Shown: positions 1-11,239, numbered from the stretch's first letter. The stretch: DNA of 64,000 bases from Pyropia yezoensis (GCA_009829735.1 CM020618.1:42918878-42982877); one strand, 5' to 3'. The notes: generated from the sequence alone by a model not told the origin. Program-made: numbers and translations.

Positions 1-296
1 CTTGACGACCGTCGCGGACAGGGCGGTGAGCGCCAGCGTTGCCGCCGACAGGCCCGCCGACGCGGGCACCGCGTACGCCGCCACGAGCAGCTGCAGGGGC
101 ACCTCGACGAGTGACGCGGCCGACAGCAGACGGAGGGTGCGGTCGCCCATGTCCCGAAAGAGCCCGTCCATCGCCACGTACACGCCGTAGTGGGGGAAAA
201 GGTGCGCCAGGTGCCCGCCGGGGAGGGAGGCGGGGCGGAGGTAGAGGAAGGCGGCCTCTTGGAGGGACACCACCGCGGAGAAGAGGAGCCAGTAGC
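1..296 (-). CDS. Partial membrane protein, 3'-ward exon cut by window edge
   Basis: The minus strand is open from about 296 to the window edge and reads as a hydrophobic protein. One stretch beginning GYWLLFSAVVSLQE is a likely membrane segment. A short loop with HLFPHYGVYVAMDG follows, then two further hydrophobic stretches, LRLLSAASLVEVPLQLLVAAY and SAATLALTALSATVV, so at least three membrane passes are probable. A pyrimidine-rich run ending in TAG just upstream (297-300) could be a 3' splice site, which would make this an internal or last exon. No ATG in this frame is evident upstream. I do not recognise the family; a multi-pass protein of unknown function is the safest label. The overlapping plus-strand reading frame is Arg/Ala-rich and looks like a shadow. 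Confidence 0.35.
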
Positions 297-299
297 CTA

Positions 300-1404
300 C
301 CCAGGGGGGGACGAGAGAGATGCCGCTCCGGGGAGAGGGGGGGGGGGGGGCATCGTGGCACAGAGGATGGTCGGAAGGGGGGTTGTTCGAGGATGACGTG
401 GGGAGGGGGAGGGGGAGGGTAGGTGGGAAGGGGGAGGGTGGAGGGCAGGTGAGGGGGATGGAGGAGCCAGCCGGGATGCACCGACAGTGTGGCCAAGGCC
501 GCCGCCAAGACCGCGCCGCCAAGAGGCCCGCCGGGAAAAGGACCGTCGCCGCGCCACCGCCGCCGCCACCGCCACCGCCACCACCCCCGACGAGCGAGGC
601 GGCGGCGGCCACGGCGGCCCGTGACACGGCGCGGCGTGGCGCGGCGCGGCGAGGCGCGGGCCAGTGCACAACACGGCGCGACACGGCACGCCGCGGCAGC
701 CGGTGCGCGGCGATGCGGCGGGGACGGGGATAGGGGGGGGGATTGGGGGGGGGGGGGGGGGTGGGGCGACGATGTATGTAATAGCGGCACCGGGCAGGTG
801 CGTCGCGGGCGGGCGGGGCGCGGTGCGCGGGGGAGGGGAGGGCAAGGCAGGCAACACTGCGGCTGGTCGGCTTGGGGATCACGCCAGGACAGGCGGGAGA
901 GGGGGCACAAGCGGGGGGGGGGCGGACGGCGCCAGCCGCGTCCGCCTGGCTGGCTTTCTTCCCTCCTCAGGCGTGGTGAAGGTGCCGGGCGGGTTTTTTC
1001 TCGGCACACAGAGGTGGTACCTCCCTTTCCCGTCGCGCACTGTCAAAGCCAGCCATATCCAATATGGTTATGTGAATCAGAGCAGGCTATTTTCGGTGTG
1101 ATGGACGGGGAAGACGCATACTCGGCACAATTGGGCGGGGACTTGTAGTGTCAGTGGATGGACACTGCATGGGGCAACGATGTGCACGGCTTCTTGACCT
1201 TGCCGGCTCTCCGACGTCGTGCCCGACCAGTCCCGCCCGCGCTTCGATCCACCCCGCCCCTCGGTCTGCCCCAGTCACTCCTGGACGTTGTTCCGCTTGC
1301 TTTATACCGCCGGCCCTCTGTTTTCCCCCGCTCTTTGTTCTTCCCCCCACTTTATCTCGCTCATCGTGGTCCCTGCCGCCGGTCGCTGCTGTTCGGAAGC
1401 CACC
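300..1404. other. GC-rich spacer upstream of coatomer gene
   Basis: This 1.1-kb stretch is dominated by G runs (around 337-350 and 731-762) and GCC/GGC repeats. The several overlapping reading frames here translate into Arg-, Pro- or Gly-rich low-complexity protein and none shows a domain. The last 250 bases are less GC-biased and pyrimidine-rich, consistent with promoter and 5' UTR of the gene starting at 1405. No TATA box or RNA gene was recognised. Confidence 0.5.
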
Positions 1405-2328
1405 ATGAATTCAGAACTGTACGAGCTCCGCACCTACTACCACCTTGGAAACTATGCAGCGGCGCGTACGGAAGGGGATGCGCTGGCCACCTCCCTGACC
1501 TCCCCCGCGGCCATCACCGAGCGGGACACGCTCATGGCGCGTGTGTCAATTGCCGACGGCCACGCTGCCGAGGTGGTGGCGTCCATCTCCACCTCCCCCC
1601 CCCCCGCCCCTTCGTTGATGGCAGTGCGCCTGCACGCCGCCTACGTGTCGGCCGACAGCGACGCGGCCCGTGCAGAGGTGGTCACCGCCCTCGCCGCCGC
1701 CCTCACGCCCGACGACCCGCCCGCGCCCCCCCCCGACGCCACCCTCCGCTTCATTGGCGCGGCCATCTATGGCGCCGAGGGGGATTGGGATGCCGCCCTG
1801 CGGGCGGTCGCGGCGGGCGGCCCCGCGGGGTCCTCCCTGGAAGCATCGGCGGCGCAGGTGCGGATCCTGCTCGCCATGCACCGCCCTGACGTGGCGGCGG
1901 GCGTCGTCGACGCGATGAAGGCGGTGGATGAGGACGCGACGCTGACGCAGCTGTCGGCCGCGGCGGTGGGCCTAGCGACTGGCCGCGCCGACGCGGTGGC
2001 GGATGCCACCTACACCTACACGGACCTCGTCGAGCGCCACGGCAGCACGCCGGTGCTGCTCAACGGGCTGGCGCTGTGCCACCTCGCGGCGGGCCGGCTG
2101 GCCGAGGCGGACCGGCTGGTGGGGGAGGCACTTGCCAAGGACCCGGGCTGTGCCGAGACGCTCGTCAATGCGATTGTGGTGGCGACGGCGCGGGGGAAGA
2201 AGGGGGAGCTCATTGGCCGCTATGAGGCGGCGTTGATCGCCGCCGCCCCGAGCTGCGCGTGGGTACGCGACCGTGCTGCGGCAGAGGCGGCGCTGGACCA
2301 GGCGATTGCGGGGGTGGGGGGGGACTGA
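1405..2328 (+). CDS. COPE: Coatomer subunit epsilon (epsilon-COP)
   Basis: This is an intronless gene for a 307-residue protein, close to the usual length of about 300 for epsilon-COP. Epsilon-COP is a subunit of the COPI coat that buds vesicles for Golgi-to-ER and intra-Golgi traffic; it is an alpha-solenoid of TPR-like helical pairs that binds alpha-COP. The N-terminus MNSELYELRTYYHLGNY matches the family opening (short acidic start followed by a helix with a YxLGNY-type turn). The C-terminal third contains NGLALCHLAAGRLAEADRL and AKDPGCAETLVNAIVVA, the best conserved part of the family (repeat with the ETLxN motif). The start at 1405 has a strong context (gccaccATGa) after a pyrimidine-rich leader; the open frame extends further upstream but only into untranslatable-looking sequence. 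It ends with TGA. Two short Ala/Pro runs are the only low-complexity inserts. Confidence 0.88.
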   Translation: MNSELYELRTYYHLGNYAAARTEGDALATSLTSPAAITERDTLMARVSIADGHAAEVVASISTSPPPAPSLMAVRLHAAYVSADSDAARAEVVTALAAALTPDDPPAPPPDATLRFIGAAIYGAEGDWDAALRAVAAGGPAGSSLEASAAQVRILLAMHRPDVAAGVVDAMKAVDEDATLTQLSAAAVGLATGRADAVADATYTYTDLVERHGSTPVLLNGLALCHLAAGRLAEADRLVGEALAKDPGCAETLVNAIVVATARGKKGELIGRYEAALIAAAPSCAWVRDRAAAEAALDQAIAGVGGD

Positions 2329-3055
2329 CGGGGAGGGAGCTGGCGGGCAGAGCGGGGTGGTGGCAAAGCAGGCGGTGGGACGTGGGTGGGCACGGCGAAA
2401 GAGGGTCTGAGGAGAGGGGGCGGAGCGAACTGGCGGGGTGGGCGCAAGGGGGAGGGGAGTTGAAAGGTCGCGCCCGGGTGGATGGGGCCCTGCACGCCGT
2501 GCACGGCCGATCGACGCGTGCGCAGGCGGATGCGTCTCTTGCTGTTTCACCTACCTACCGGGTGGCACGTCTGAATGGCAAAGGCGGGGTCGGCGTCAGG
2601 GGGAACCGGCGGATAGGGCCATACATGATGGAACCAGCTCCACCGACTGGCCCGCATCGCTGTCTCAGGCTGTCACCGCGCCATCGCCTTACCATTCTCT
2701 CCGGCAGCAGTGGGCTCCGAGAGACAGCGTCAGCCGGGGGCGTCACCGCCTGCAAGTGTGCCCACCAGTGCGAAGCGAGGGGCGCCAGGCCTCACCGCCC
2801 GGATACACCTGGCCCATGCAGAGAACTGGCGTGGAAACCAGGTGGAAACCCGCCGGGCAGATCCGCGTCCGCGGCGGTCCACCCTGCACCCAAGGCGAAG
2901 ATGCGTGCGGCCACTGTCGGAAGGCCAAGCCGAGGCGAAGTGACACTCAAAACCTTCCCGCTACCGTACTTCGGGCTCCATGACGACCGCCGGACGTGCC
3001 GACCTCATATCCTGCTGTCACCCCGCGCTCGCCCCGCCCCATGGCATTCACGCCA

Positions 3056-3097
3056 CTAAAGGTGGATTCCATATAGCTAAAGGTGGATTCCATATAG
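3056..3097 (-). repeat. Dispersed 21-bp motif, tandem pair
   Basis: Two perfect, directly adjacent copies of a 21-bp unit lie here. On the minus strand each begins CTATATGGAATCC and ends ACCTTTAG. The same motif recurs singly at 4584-4604 and 10774-10794 in the opposite orientation. No function is known to me. Confidence 0.85.
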
Positions 3098-4583
3098 CCA
3101 GGCGGATGGAAAAATTGACCTGGTGAAGCGTCTGTTGCACGCGGCGACCTGTAACTTTGTGGAAGTGTTCCTTGGTGTCTTCCGGGCCGTGCGTGCTGAA
3201 GGCGGTTTCTCGAAAGAGCATCTATCATAGCAGCCGTACGGGTGACGTATTATGATTTACGTCCTCTCTCATGTGCACGGCGAACGTTGTCTCTCCCTCC
3301 TGCATGGCCTCAAAGTTTTAATATATGAGGGCTACTTTGTTGAAACTAGATATTGTGTGTGAAAACTCTCCACCCCAGGAGCGAAGGGCAGCATGGTCGA
3401 TGCGACAGCGCTGGCGCGCTACAACGACGGTTCCTACTCTTCATCCCACACGACGCGGTACGGCCTCGTATGCTCTCGCGTCCCGCTGCCCCATTAGTTG
3501 ACGCCCCCCTCACCCGGAGTTCCCTTGCGCGCAACGCCGCTATGTGGGCCGCCGCCTCGTCTGCACCAGCGTCCCGCTGCCCCTTCACACCCCCCCTCCC
3601 GCCCCCCCTCTACTCCCTGCCCTCCAGGAAACATATTCGCCTTTTCATTTGCCGCACCACGCTGTCCCTCTGCTCCCAACCCAACCCCCCCACCTCCCCG
3701 TACCTGTCGCCCCGCCGGGTACTGCTCAGCTTCGCAGCACCCGCCTCCCTCTGGCTGTTCGCCTTCCCCGCGGCCCCACCCTCCACCCCCAACTTTCCGT
3801 TCTCCAGGACGCTTTGCCACCTCGTCTGTTGCCTTGCCTCTTTCCCCGATCCCCGCCGTTGCCTCCGCTATCCCCTCGCTTGGCGCTCCGCCTTCTTCCG
3901 CCTCCCCCGACTTTCCACCCTCCTGGACGCTGTGCTTCCTCGTCTGCTCCCGCTTCCCTCTCTCCCTATGCTTGCCGCTCCCCCCCACCCCACATTGCCT
4001 GGCCCAGGTCACCAAACGCTGGGTCGCTTTGTCTGCTCTCGCAGCGCTACGCTCGCTGGTCTCTCTTCCCCACCTCCTCCCCGCCTACAGTATACCACGC
4101 CACACGATCCATACTGCATCACGGAGGAATCAGGGCCAGAGGGCAATGTACGATTCACAAGTAGACCCCATGAAATGGAGTTTTCAACGATTTTCAACTC
4201 TCATGAAATCTGTTGCGCTGGCACGCAGATAAGCGCTTCGTGCGCTTCACCTCTTGCATCGTACAAGCCATGCGAGACCCTTGCAAAGGCACGAAAAAGT
4301 GCCTATGGGTGTCTATACACGTTTTGCAATGACGCCACTTCGATCCCGCAGTCAATGAGCTCATGGCTCCCTCATATGTGTGCAAAAGCGTCCGATTTTG
4401 CGAGCCTGATCGCACGGATTTTATTGCTGTACGAGCGTCGCGGCAATGTGAGATACAGAAAGCACTCATAACGAGACGCCCTGAGCTGCCCTAGCCACGA
4501 GAAGGCAGATTGCAGAACGCTTGCGTAACAGCGAAGCTACGGCCGGTCAAAAAAGGGTCGTGCTCAGCCACCTCAAGCTTTAG

Positions 4584-4604
4584 CTATATGGAATCCACAT
4601 CTAG
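4584..4604 (+). repeat. Dispersed 21-bp motif, single copy
   Basis: This copy differs from the 3056-3097 unit at two positions near its end. It lies 39 bp downstream of the stop codon end of the MTR3-like gene on the opposite strand. Confidence 0.75.
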
Positions 4605-4642
4605 GGTGAACCCCTCCTCCCCCCCCCCCACGCTCTATCCGC

Positions 4643-5536
4643 TCACCCGCCCCGCCCACGTTTCCGGTCTGCCCGGCGGACCTTGCGCGTGAGCACCGCC
4701 CGCAACGCAAAGCGCCCCACATCCGCGGCGGCCACCCCTCCCCCCATCCCGGCTGCCAGGTCGCCCCCCCCCGCGCCGCCCAAGCGAAGGTAGGTCAGGC
4801 CAACGCCGTCGCCACCCCAGGCAACAATCCCCCCCCCCTCCTCCCCGCCGGCAGGCGACGGCACCAGCCCGCCGGCTACCAGATCCCGCAACGCCACACC
4901 CGCGTCGGCCAGCGCCGCGGCCGCGACGGTGATGGCAGCGGCAGTGACCACGTCGGCAGCGTCCCCGTCGCCACCTCCCGCGTCCGCTCTACCCCTCCCC
5001 GTGCCGGCCGGGCCAAGGGCGCCCTCCAGCAACAGCAGGTGTAGCTCAACGCGGCACCGCGGGAGAGACGGCCCAATGATGGCGGGCGCCAGCGCGGCGC
5101 CCACCACCGCCGCCACCGCGTCGGCGGCCGTGCGGGTCGCGGCGGTGGCAGCATTGACCGCCGAGCCGCTCGACCCGCCGCCACCGCCGCCGCCGCCACT
5201 ACCATCGGCGACGCTTGTGGCGGCAGCCGCGGCGGCGGCGGCCGCTGCCGCCGCGGGCGCGGCCGCCCACGGGGCGGTGAGGGTGGCCGCCAGCTGCGGG
5301 CCCGTCGCGTAGGCGCCCGAGCTTGCCACCGACCCAGGTAACGGGAGAGGTCCGTGGCAGGCGGCCATGAGCTTGACGCCAGGTGCTTCAAGGTAGGCCG
5401 AGCCGGTGGCGGTGGCGAGGACGCCCAGCTTGAGGAAGGGGGGGGTGTCGGGAGGGGGAGGGGACGGAGGGGCGACCGTGGAGGACGAGGGCGGCGGGCG
5501 AATGAGGGGGCCGTAAGGGGCGACGCAGGGGGTCAT
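4643..5536 (-). CDS. MTR3: Exosome complex component MTR3-like (RNase PH fold)
   Basis: This intronless gene encodes a protein of 297 residues from the ATG at 5536. MTR3 (human EXOSC6) is one of six RNase PH-like proteins forming the catalytically inert hexameric ring of the RNA exosome, which channels RNA to RRP44 and RRP6. Diagnostic stretches in order are LGVLATATGSAYLEAPGVK (the GSAYLE strand of the fold), the helix before PRCRVELHLLLLEG (equivalent to the PRxxxxV motif) and VTAAAITVAAAALADAGVAL followed by RDLVAG (the AAxxALADAGVxxxDLV motif). Phosphorolytic residues of active RNase PH are not evident, as expected for MTR3. The middle carries Ala11 and Gly8 runs that are unusual inserts. 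The open frame extends upstream to about 5758, so an earlier start adding up to 74 residues cannot be excluded; the extension is Arg/Ser-rich and not conserved-looking. The divergent neighbour TFIIE beta starts 612 bp away. Confidence 0.78.
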   Translation of the reverse strand: MTPCVAPYGPLIRPPPSSSTVAPPSPPPPDTPPFLKLGVLATATGSAYLEAPGVKLMAACHGPLPLPGSVASSGAYATGPQLAATLTAPWAAAPAAAAAAAAAAAATSVADGSGGGGGGGGSSGSAVNAATAATRTAADAVAAVVGAALAPAIIGPSLPRCRVELHLLLLEGALGPAGTGRGRADAGGGDGDAADVVTAAAITVAAAALADAGVALRDLVAGGLVPSPAGGEEGGGIVAWGGDGVGLTYLRLGGAGGGDLAAGMGGGVAAADVGRFALRAVLTRKVRRADRKRGRGG

Positions 5537-6147
5537 CGTTGAAGAGACAAGGCGATACGGGAAAAATGAAAGTCTGCGTGCGCGTAGACGGGCTGTATGA
5601 GAAAAGGAGTCGAGCAGCGACGCGGTGGGTTCACAGCGACGTGGAGAGGATGTGGCGTTAGCGAACCCGCGAAACGCCCCTGTGCCGGCCTCGATCATCA
5701 CTGATGGCGCCGTGACTGGTCTCGTGGGGATCATCGGTCTGGCGAAAACTGCCGCCATGGAAAATACTTGTACTCATCCACCCAACTAATTTCAGTGTGT
5801 ACTTGAATATCATGGGTCCCATCCTGGGGCTAGCGACGTCAAGACACGAGAGCGCGCCTGTGTCACAAGGAGCGCAGAGTGCAGGCGAGTCGACTCCAAG
5901 ACACACCATTCGCCGGCCCACCAGTGCGCACCATCTCGTACATCACCGTAACCGCGGACGTCCGTCGCACGTTCCACGTCACGCCACTGCCTCTCTTCGT
6001 TTGTCGTTCCTCTCCTCTTCCCTACCGCTACGCCAGCGACCATCTCACTTCACCTCGTCGCCCACTTCCCCTTCCTTCGACTGCTTCCCGTGCTTTCTGC
6101 TTTCCCAACCCCTCTGACGACCGCCTTGCTCCTTGGCATCCGCTACA
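5537..6147. promoter_or_regulatory. Divergent promoter region MTR3 / TFIIE beta
   Basis: This 611-bp spacer lies between two divergently transcribed housekeeping genes, so both promoters should be within it. The right half (5960-6130) is pyrimidine-rich, like the leader of COPE. No TATA box was seen near either start. Part of the left side may instead be N-terminal coding sequence of the MTR3-like gene. Confidence 0.45.
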
Positions 6148-7223
6148 ATGGCGACCCCCGACCCCCCCCCCGACCGCGTACCTGCCGACGCCCCCTTGGG
6201 CGCCATCATGCACGCGGTGCTCGAGCATCTTCGCTCCGTCCTCCGGCCCGTGCCGTCGTCTGAGCTTGCCGAAGCACTCGGGGTGGATGTGGACCGGCGG
6301 CCGGAACTGGCGGCGGAACTCGAGGCAAACCCCAAGTGCCTCCGCGAAGTGAGCGGGGAGTGGCGCTGGCGGTCCAAGCACTACCTGCGGAGCGCGGCGG
6401 AGCTCGCCAGCCTTCTTCGCCGTTGCCCCAATGGGATTGTGTCGGAGGAGCTGTGGGATGCGTACGCGGGGATTAAGGAGGACATTGAGGTATGTTTTGG
6501 GGGGTTCAGGGCAGACAGACGTTGGCACAGTGGAAGAGGCGCCATGTCGCGGTGTTGCAGAGGGTAGAGAAACCCTCGCTATGTCTTGCTGGGAGCACAG
6601 AGGGGACAAGCACGTTGGTTGGTTTGCAGACATGGTGGTGGAGAATCCCTTGTGTCCCAGTAGGGTGTTGGGCGTGGCCTCGTGTTCATCTACGTTGTGT
6701 GCCCCCCCACGGAGCCCGTGCTAACCAAGTGCGCGTCTCTTCGGCCCTCTACTACCTAGCAAACGCCTCATTCTGACACTGTCGCCTCTTCCGACCGCAT
6801 TTGCTTCATATTCCATACCTTATGTTGCTGCATGCGCCCCGCCCCTTTACCCCCCTTCAGACGCTCATTAACACGGAGCCCCCCACGGTGATCGCCATCA
6901 AGAACTCGGCCACCCGCCGGGTCGTCCTCTACCCCATCAGCGGGGTGCCCTACCCGACTATCTCTCCCGACGTGCGTGAGCGGTGGTCGGCCATCCGGCT
7001 GCCCGACGCGGTGGACATCCACCGGTATCTCGTCGAGCGCGGGCTGAAGGCCAACACCGCCGCGGGCGCGCCGCGAGTTGTCGCTGCATTTGTGCGCCGT
7101 CGACCGACGCGCAAGGGCCGGGCGGGTGGGGCCAAGCGGCTGAAGCTGACCAACGTCCACCTGGAGGGAAGTGCTATTGACCTGAACGCGGATGTGGCGG
7201 GAGGGAAGGGCGCATTTTCTTAA
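6148..7223 (+). CDS. TFIIEB: Transcription initiation factor TFIIE subunit beta, two exons
   Basis: Exon 1 is 6148-6489, the intron 6490-6860 (gtatgt donor, cccccttcag acceptor, 371 bp, phase 0) and exon 2 6861-7223, giving 234 residues. TFIIE beta helps TFIIE recruit TFIIH and stabilises the open promoter complex of RNA polymerase II. The protein begins with a Pro/Ala tail; residues near 15-65 match the first winged-helix domain (MHAVLEHLRSVLRPVPSSEL). The second winged helix runs across the splice junction: SLLRRCPNGIVSEELWDAY, then INTEPPTVIAI and RVVLYPI. The RERWSAIRLPDAVDIHRYLV segment matches the family helix that follows (xxLWRSVxVxxxDxxxIExYL), and the C-terminus is basic and then NVHLEG, like the conserved NxHL. 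The start context is acaATGg. Reading through the intron gives a stop soon after the donor, supporting splicing. Confidence 0.85.
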
Positions 7224-7937
7224 GTGCGTTTGGTTGAGGGGGAGGGGAATGGGTGGATGGAAGAGGCGGTGGAAGTTGGGGCGGGCACGTCTTGCCTCAC
7301 CATTCCAGATGTACATGTACATACCTACACCATGTCAGTCGACCAATCTCCGGTTCGTCTTCATGTTCAGGCTTGCTGCTTGCAGGACATGTCTGGTCAC
7401 CGCGCTCAATTCGCCATAATGGCCTTGCTGGCCCGTCGCGCCCGGAGCGGCCTTTGATTGGTGGACCTGGATTTTTTCCCAATGTGCTCATCCGATCCGA
7501 AATCATCGACGAGCTGATGGAAGGGGCGCTCAGTTGCGTATACATATGGAGCTCTTGATGATTCAGATGTCACACGTGCATTGGAGACACGGCGCTGTTG
7601 GCCTCTGAGTGGCTGTGATGGTGGGGCCCACTGGAGCTCAACGCGTGTGAGTGTCTCAAACGACGACGTTCTGTAAGGCAGCGATGTCGCCCCCCCTGCA
7701 AGTCACGCTGCGCTCGCGGTGACCGCGGTCGAGACCCGGAGATGCGCTTTTCCGGCGGCGTCTGCCGGGCGCCAATTCTGTGCCGCTTCACCTTCGCGTC
7801 CCTCTCGTTGTAACCGCTGCTTCTCCTGTCTGTGCCTGAGGGCGGCAGCGTCTGGCGTGGTGCGTGTCTCCCCCGCCTGCGCCCTTCCCTTCTCCCACCA
7901 TCGCTTGTGGCCGCGTGCCGTCCCGCAGCGCGACACG
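7224..7937. other. Spacer between TFIIE beta and sulfite reductase
   Basis: No gene is supported. It should hold the 3' UTR of TFIIE beta and the promoter and 5' UTR of the downstream gene on the same strand. Short open frames on both strands are without recognisable features. Confidence 0.4.
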
Positions 7938-10076
7938 ATGGCGTTCGTGACGCCTTCGGCCTGGCGGTCGTCCCTCCTGGGGGGGCGCGTGCCGTCGGCG
8001 CGGGCCACCTCGAACTCCCCGCCGGTGGCCATGCCGGTAGTCAAGGTACGGTTGGCTCGGCTGACATGTTGATCTTCGTGCGGGGGCCACGGTCGCCGAT
8101 GCTGTATGGGTGAGATGGCGGTCGAGATGGCGGGGGGTGGCAGGTGGAAATGCGCGCGACTACTCTGCCTGCTTGCTGCACAGCAGTCACTGACGCGCCT
8201 TTCCTCTTTTGGTGATGCGTACTGCCGATTGTGTGCTGTGCCGCCGCGTTGTCTGCGCTGGCGTGGCGCCCCCGTTTCCCTTCACACCCAACAGGCAGTC
8301 CTGTCTCCTGATAAGCCTAAGAAGCTTTCCAAGGTGGAGGGCCTGAAGACCGAGTCTAAGGGACTCCGCTACCCGATTCCCGATGAGCTGGCCACGGACG
8401 CTACCTACATCTCTGAGGCGGCCATTCAAATCATGAAGTTCCACGGTTCTTACCAGCAGGACGACCGCGAGCAGCGGAAGCGCGGTGCGGAGAAGGCGTA
8501 CCAGTTTATGCTGCGCCTCAAGATGCCCGCCGGCGAGTTCCCCGCCGGCATGTACCGCGAGCTGGACGACCTGTCGACGGAGCTGGGCAACTCTACCCTC
8601 CGCGCGACGACGCGCAACACGTTTCAGATGCACGGCATCCTCAAGAAAAACCTCAAGTCGGTGTTCTCACGCATTCTCAACGCGGGGGGCTCCACGATTG
8701 GCGCTTGTGGCGACCTGTCGCGCAACGTCATGTGCACGCCAGCGCCCATTGACTCTCCTAAGTACGTGGCTGCGCGTCACCTGTCGCGGATGCTGGCGGA
8801 GCTGTTTGCGCCGCAGACGGGGGCGTTTTCAGAGATTTGGCTTGACGGGGAGAAGGCCGCGACGCTCGAGTATTGGAAGAAGGATCTGGACATGGGGGCG
8901 GTTGGCCAGCTGATGAGGGAAGACGCCAACGACACCCACCTGACATTCCCCGGCCACGAGGAGCCCATCTATGGAGACCAGTACCTGCCGCGCAAGTTTA
9001 AGATTGGCGTCACTGTCGCGGGTGACAATTCCATTGACATCTACACCCAGGACATTGGGGTGGTGGTGGTGATGAACGCCGACGAGACGGCTGTGGAGGG
9101 CTACAACCTGACCGTCGGCGGTGGCATGGGCCGCACGCATAAGAAGGAGTCGACATTTGCGCGCACTGGGGACCATCTCGGCTTCGTGCCCGCTGCGGAC
9201 ATTTACACGGCGTGCAAGGCGATTGTTGCGGCACAGCGGGACCACGGAAACCGGGAGGTGCGGGCGAACGCGCGGATGAAGTACCTGGTGCACAAGATGG
9301 GTATTGACGCGTTCCGCACGCTGGTCGAGGGCTACTATGGCAAGTCCTTTGAGGCTTTCCGGGAGCTCCCCGAGTGGGAGTTTAAGGACTGGCTAGGCTG
9401 GTACGACCAGGGCGATGGCAAGGCCTTCCTGGGTGTGTTCATTGAGAACGGGCGCATCAAGGATGAAGGCAGCTTCCGACTCAAGACGGCCTTGCGCAAA
9501 GTCGTCGATGATTTTGGCTACGACTTTGTCGTGACCTCCAACCAAAACGTCATCATCCGCGACGTGCCCACCGACCGCAAGGCGGATCTTGATGCGCTGC
9601 TCAAGGAACACGGCATTACTCATCCCGACGATGTGGACACCAACCACCGCCTGGCAATGGCCTGCCCCGCCCTCCCACTGTGTGGTCTGGCCGTCACCGA
9701 GGCCGAGCGCCACATGCCGTCGGTCATTGACAGAGTCAACTCGGTGCTGGTGGAGGCGGACCTAGCGGGCCTTCCCATTGTAATGCGGATGACAGGGTGC
9801 CCAAACGGGTGCGCACGGCCCTACATGGCAGAGATTGGCTTTGTGGGATCTGGGCCATCAGCATATCAGCTGTGGCTTGGAGGCTGCCCCGACCAGACCC
9901 GCCTCGCTTTCCCGTATGACGAGAAGGTCAAGGATGATAATATCGAAGCGACGCTGCGCCCTTTGCTGGCGGCGTACAAGGGAGACCGCAAGGACGGGGA
10001 GTCGTTTGGCGCGTTCACTGCCCGCTGGGGCAAGGATGCCCTTCACGCGTATGTGGCGGAGCACGCTTCGGCATGA
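7938..10076 (+). CDS. SIR: Sulfite reductase (ferredoxin), plastid-targeted, two exons
   Basis: The gene encodes ferredoxin-dependent sulfite reductase, which reduces sulfite to sulfide with six electrons from ferredoxin in the plastid. Exon 1 is 7938-8045 (36 codons, rich in Ser/Ala/Arg, MAFVTPSAWRSS, a plausible transit peptide), the intron is 8046-8294 (gtacgg donor, acccaacag acceptor, phase 0) and exon 2 8295-10076; total 629 residues, the usual size for plant-type SiR. The stretch LRATTRNTFQMHG matches the substrate and siroheme binding arginine region and reads more like SiR than nitrite reductase. The 4Fe-4S/siroheme cysteines are Cys493 and Cys499 (CPALPLC) and Cys538 and Cys542 (GCPNGCARPYMAEIGFVG). 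Continuous translation upstream of exon 2 is possible from 8106 but gives an unrelated N-terminus, so the spliced start is preferred. It ends with TGA. Confidence 0.9.
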
Positions 10077-10773
10077 AGGGTGTCGCGACTGTGGCGCTTG
10101 AAGTGATGTCTTGCCCCGTTTTTTGTAAGCAAGATGACGTGGGTTAGTTTTGCGATTTTGGTTACAATGAATGTTTGCTTGTGCTTTGCTTGTCATTTTT
10201 TTCATCTCTCTTACTCTGTGATCATGCATTTCTTCGTTCTGTCGCTCTCCCCCTGGCTACATATGCGAATGAGGCGGCTCGGGTGCCGTGCACACACGAG
10301 ATTTGTGTTTTGATTAGGGACGCTTTTGAATTTTGATTAGAGCTTCCCGTGGCATCTGAAAAGTTTTAAGTATTTGATTATTTCCTGCTCGCTGTGTATC
10401 TATCTGGCGTGCGGTGAAGAGAGCGGCGTGTAGGACTGACGTTTTTGGACCTCCAGGAGGAGCACTTTAGTGAAGACATACAATGGTGGAGAGGGAGCGC
10501 TAAGGGGGTGAGGAGGGGGCGCCAACTTATGAACCTGTGCTTGATGGCGGCGTCGGCGTCGGCGTGCGACTTCCTCGGGCAGCTCTCGCAGATGACTCGA
10601 GGAGAACGACGTGAGCAGAGTGAAGGCCAGGGGAGGGAGGGGGTGCGGTAGAAATAGGTGAGGTTTTGTGGGGAGCGGGGGCATGGGGTGTGTTTGCGTT
10701 GGTCGCGGCCGTCCCACCGCCTGGCACACGCTGACGACGCCGCCGTGCTCCGAGGGCGTCACCTACAGTTTAA

Positions 10774-10794
10774 CTATATGGAATCCACCTTTAG
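10774..10794 (+). repeat. Dispersed 21-bp motif, single copy
   Basis: This copy is identical to the units at 3056-3097, in the inverse orientation. Confidence 0.85.
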
Positions 10795-11239
10795 GTTATG
10801 CCGCGGAAGTTCATCACGGCGAGCCAGGCGCAGCTGGCTCGCCTCAGCCGCGCGCTTTTCGAATAGGGGGTGGTGGTGCTGACGGAGCAGCCGACGAAGC
10901 CGCTCAACAGCCGCAAGGTGCTGTGCTACGGCGCGTAGGGCGGGCAGGAATGACTTTTGGGAACAGCTTTGAGGAGGGGGGAAGGGGGATGGGTGAGAGG
11001 GGACGAAGGTGGAGAAGAGACGGAGAGAGTTACCAGAGGGCTGGTTGGTCGGGGGACCACCAGCCGCTGCCGGGGTATACCTTGGTCGGTGGCTGTCTAA
11101 ACTCATATGTACACATAGCTGCTGACGTGCCAGCGCCTCTCGGAGGGGTGGCGGGAGAACGGGGGCCTCCCCGCATGCATGATGCGGGGGGGCGACTGGG
11201 GTGCCTGTGGATGAAGAGCGCGAGAATGGACCAAATGGA

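Larger units (their letters stand above)
2329..4642. other. Intergenic region between COPE and MTR3-like genes
   Basis: No gene could be supported in these 2.3 kb. It contains the tandem 21-bp motif at 3056-3097, and a pyrimidine-rich stretch (about 3480-4090) that is open on the plus strand as a Pro/Ser/Leu-rich frame but has no domain. Within it, blocks near 3797-3835 and 3910-3950 look like diverged copies of one another, so the open frame is probably a repeat artefact. The region 4130-4500 is of more balanced composition and has no recognised feature. The 3' end of MTR3-like faces this region. Confidence 0.45.

Noticed and set aside
297..857. 186-codon minus-strand frame
   Set aside because: Pro/Arg/Ala low complexity from GCC and C runs, overlapping several equally long frames.
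3353..4471. 372-codon open frame on the plus strand
   Set aside because: Pro/Ser/Leu-rich translation of a pyrimidine-rich tract with diverged internal repeats; three other frames over it are open too, and no domain is visible.
8106..8294. N-terminal extension of sulfite reductase by continuous translation
   Set aside because: The region has a good acceptor at 8291-8294 and an upstream exon with matching phase that gives a transit-like peptide; the extension is unlike any SiR.
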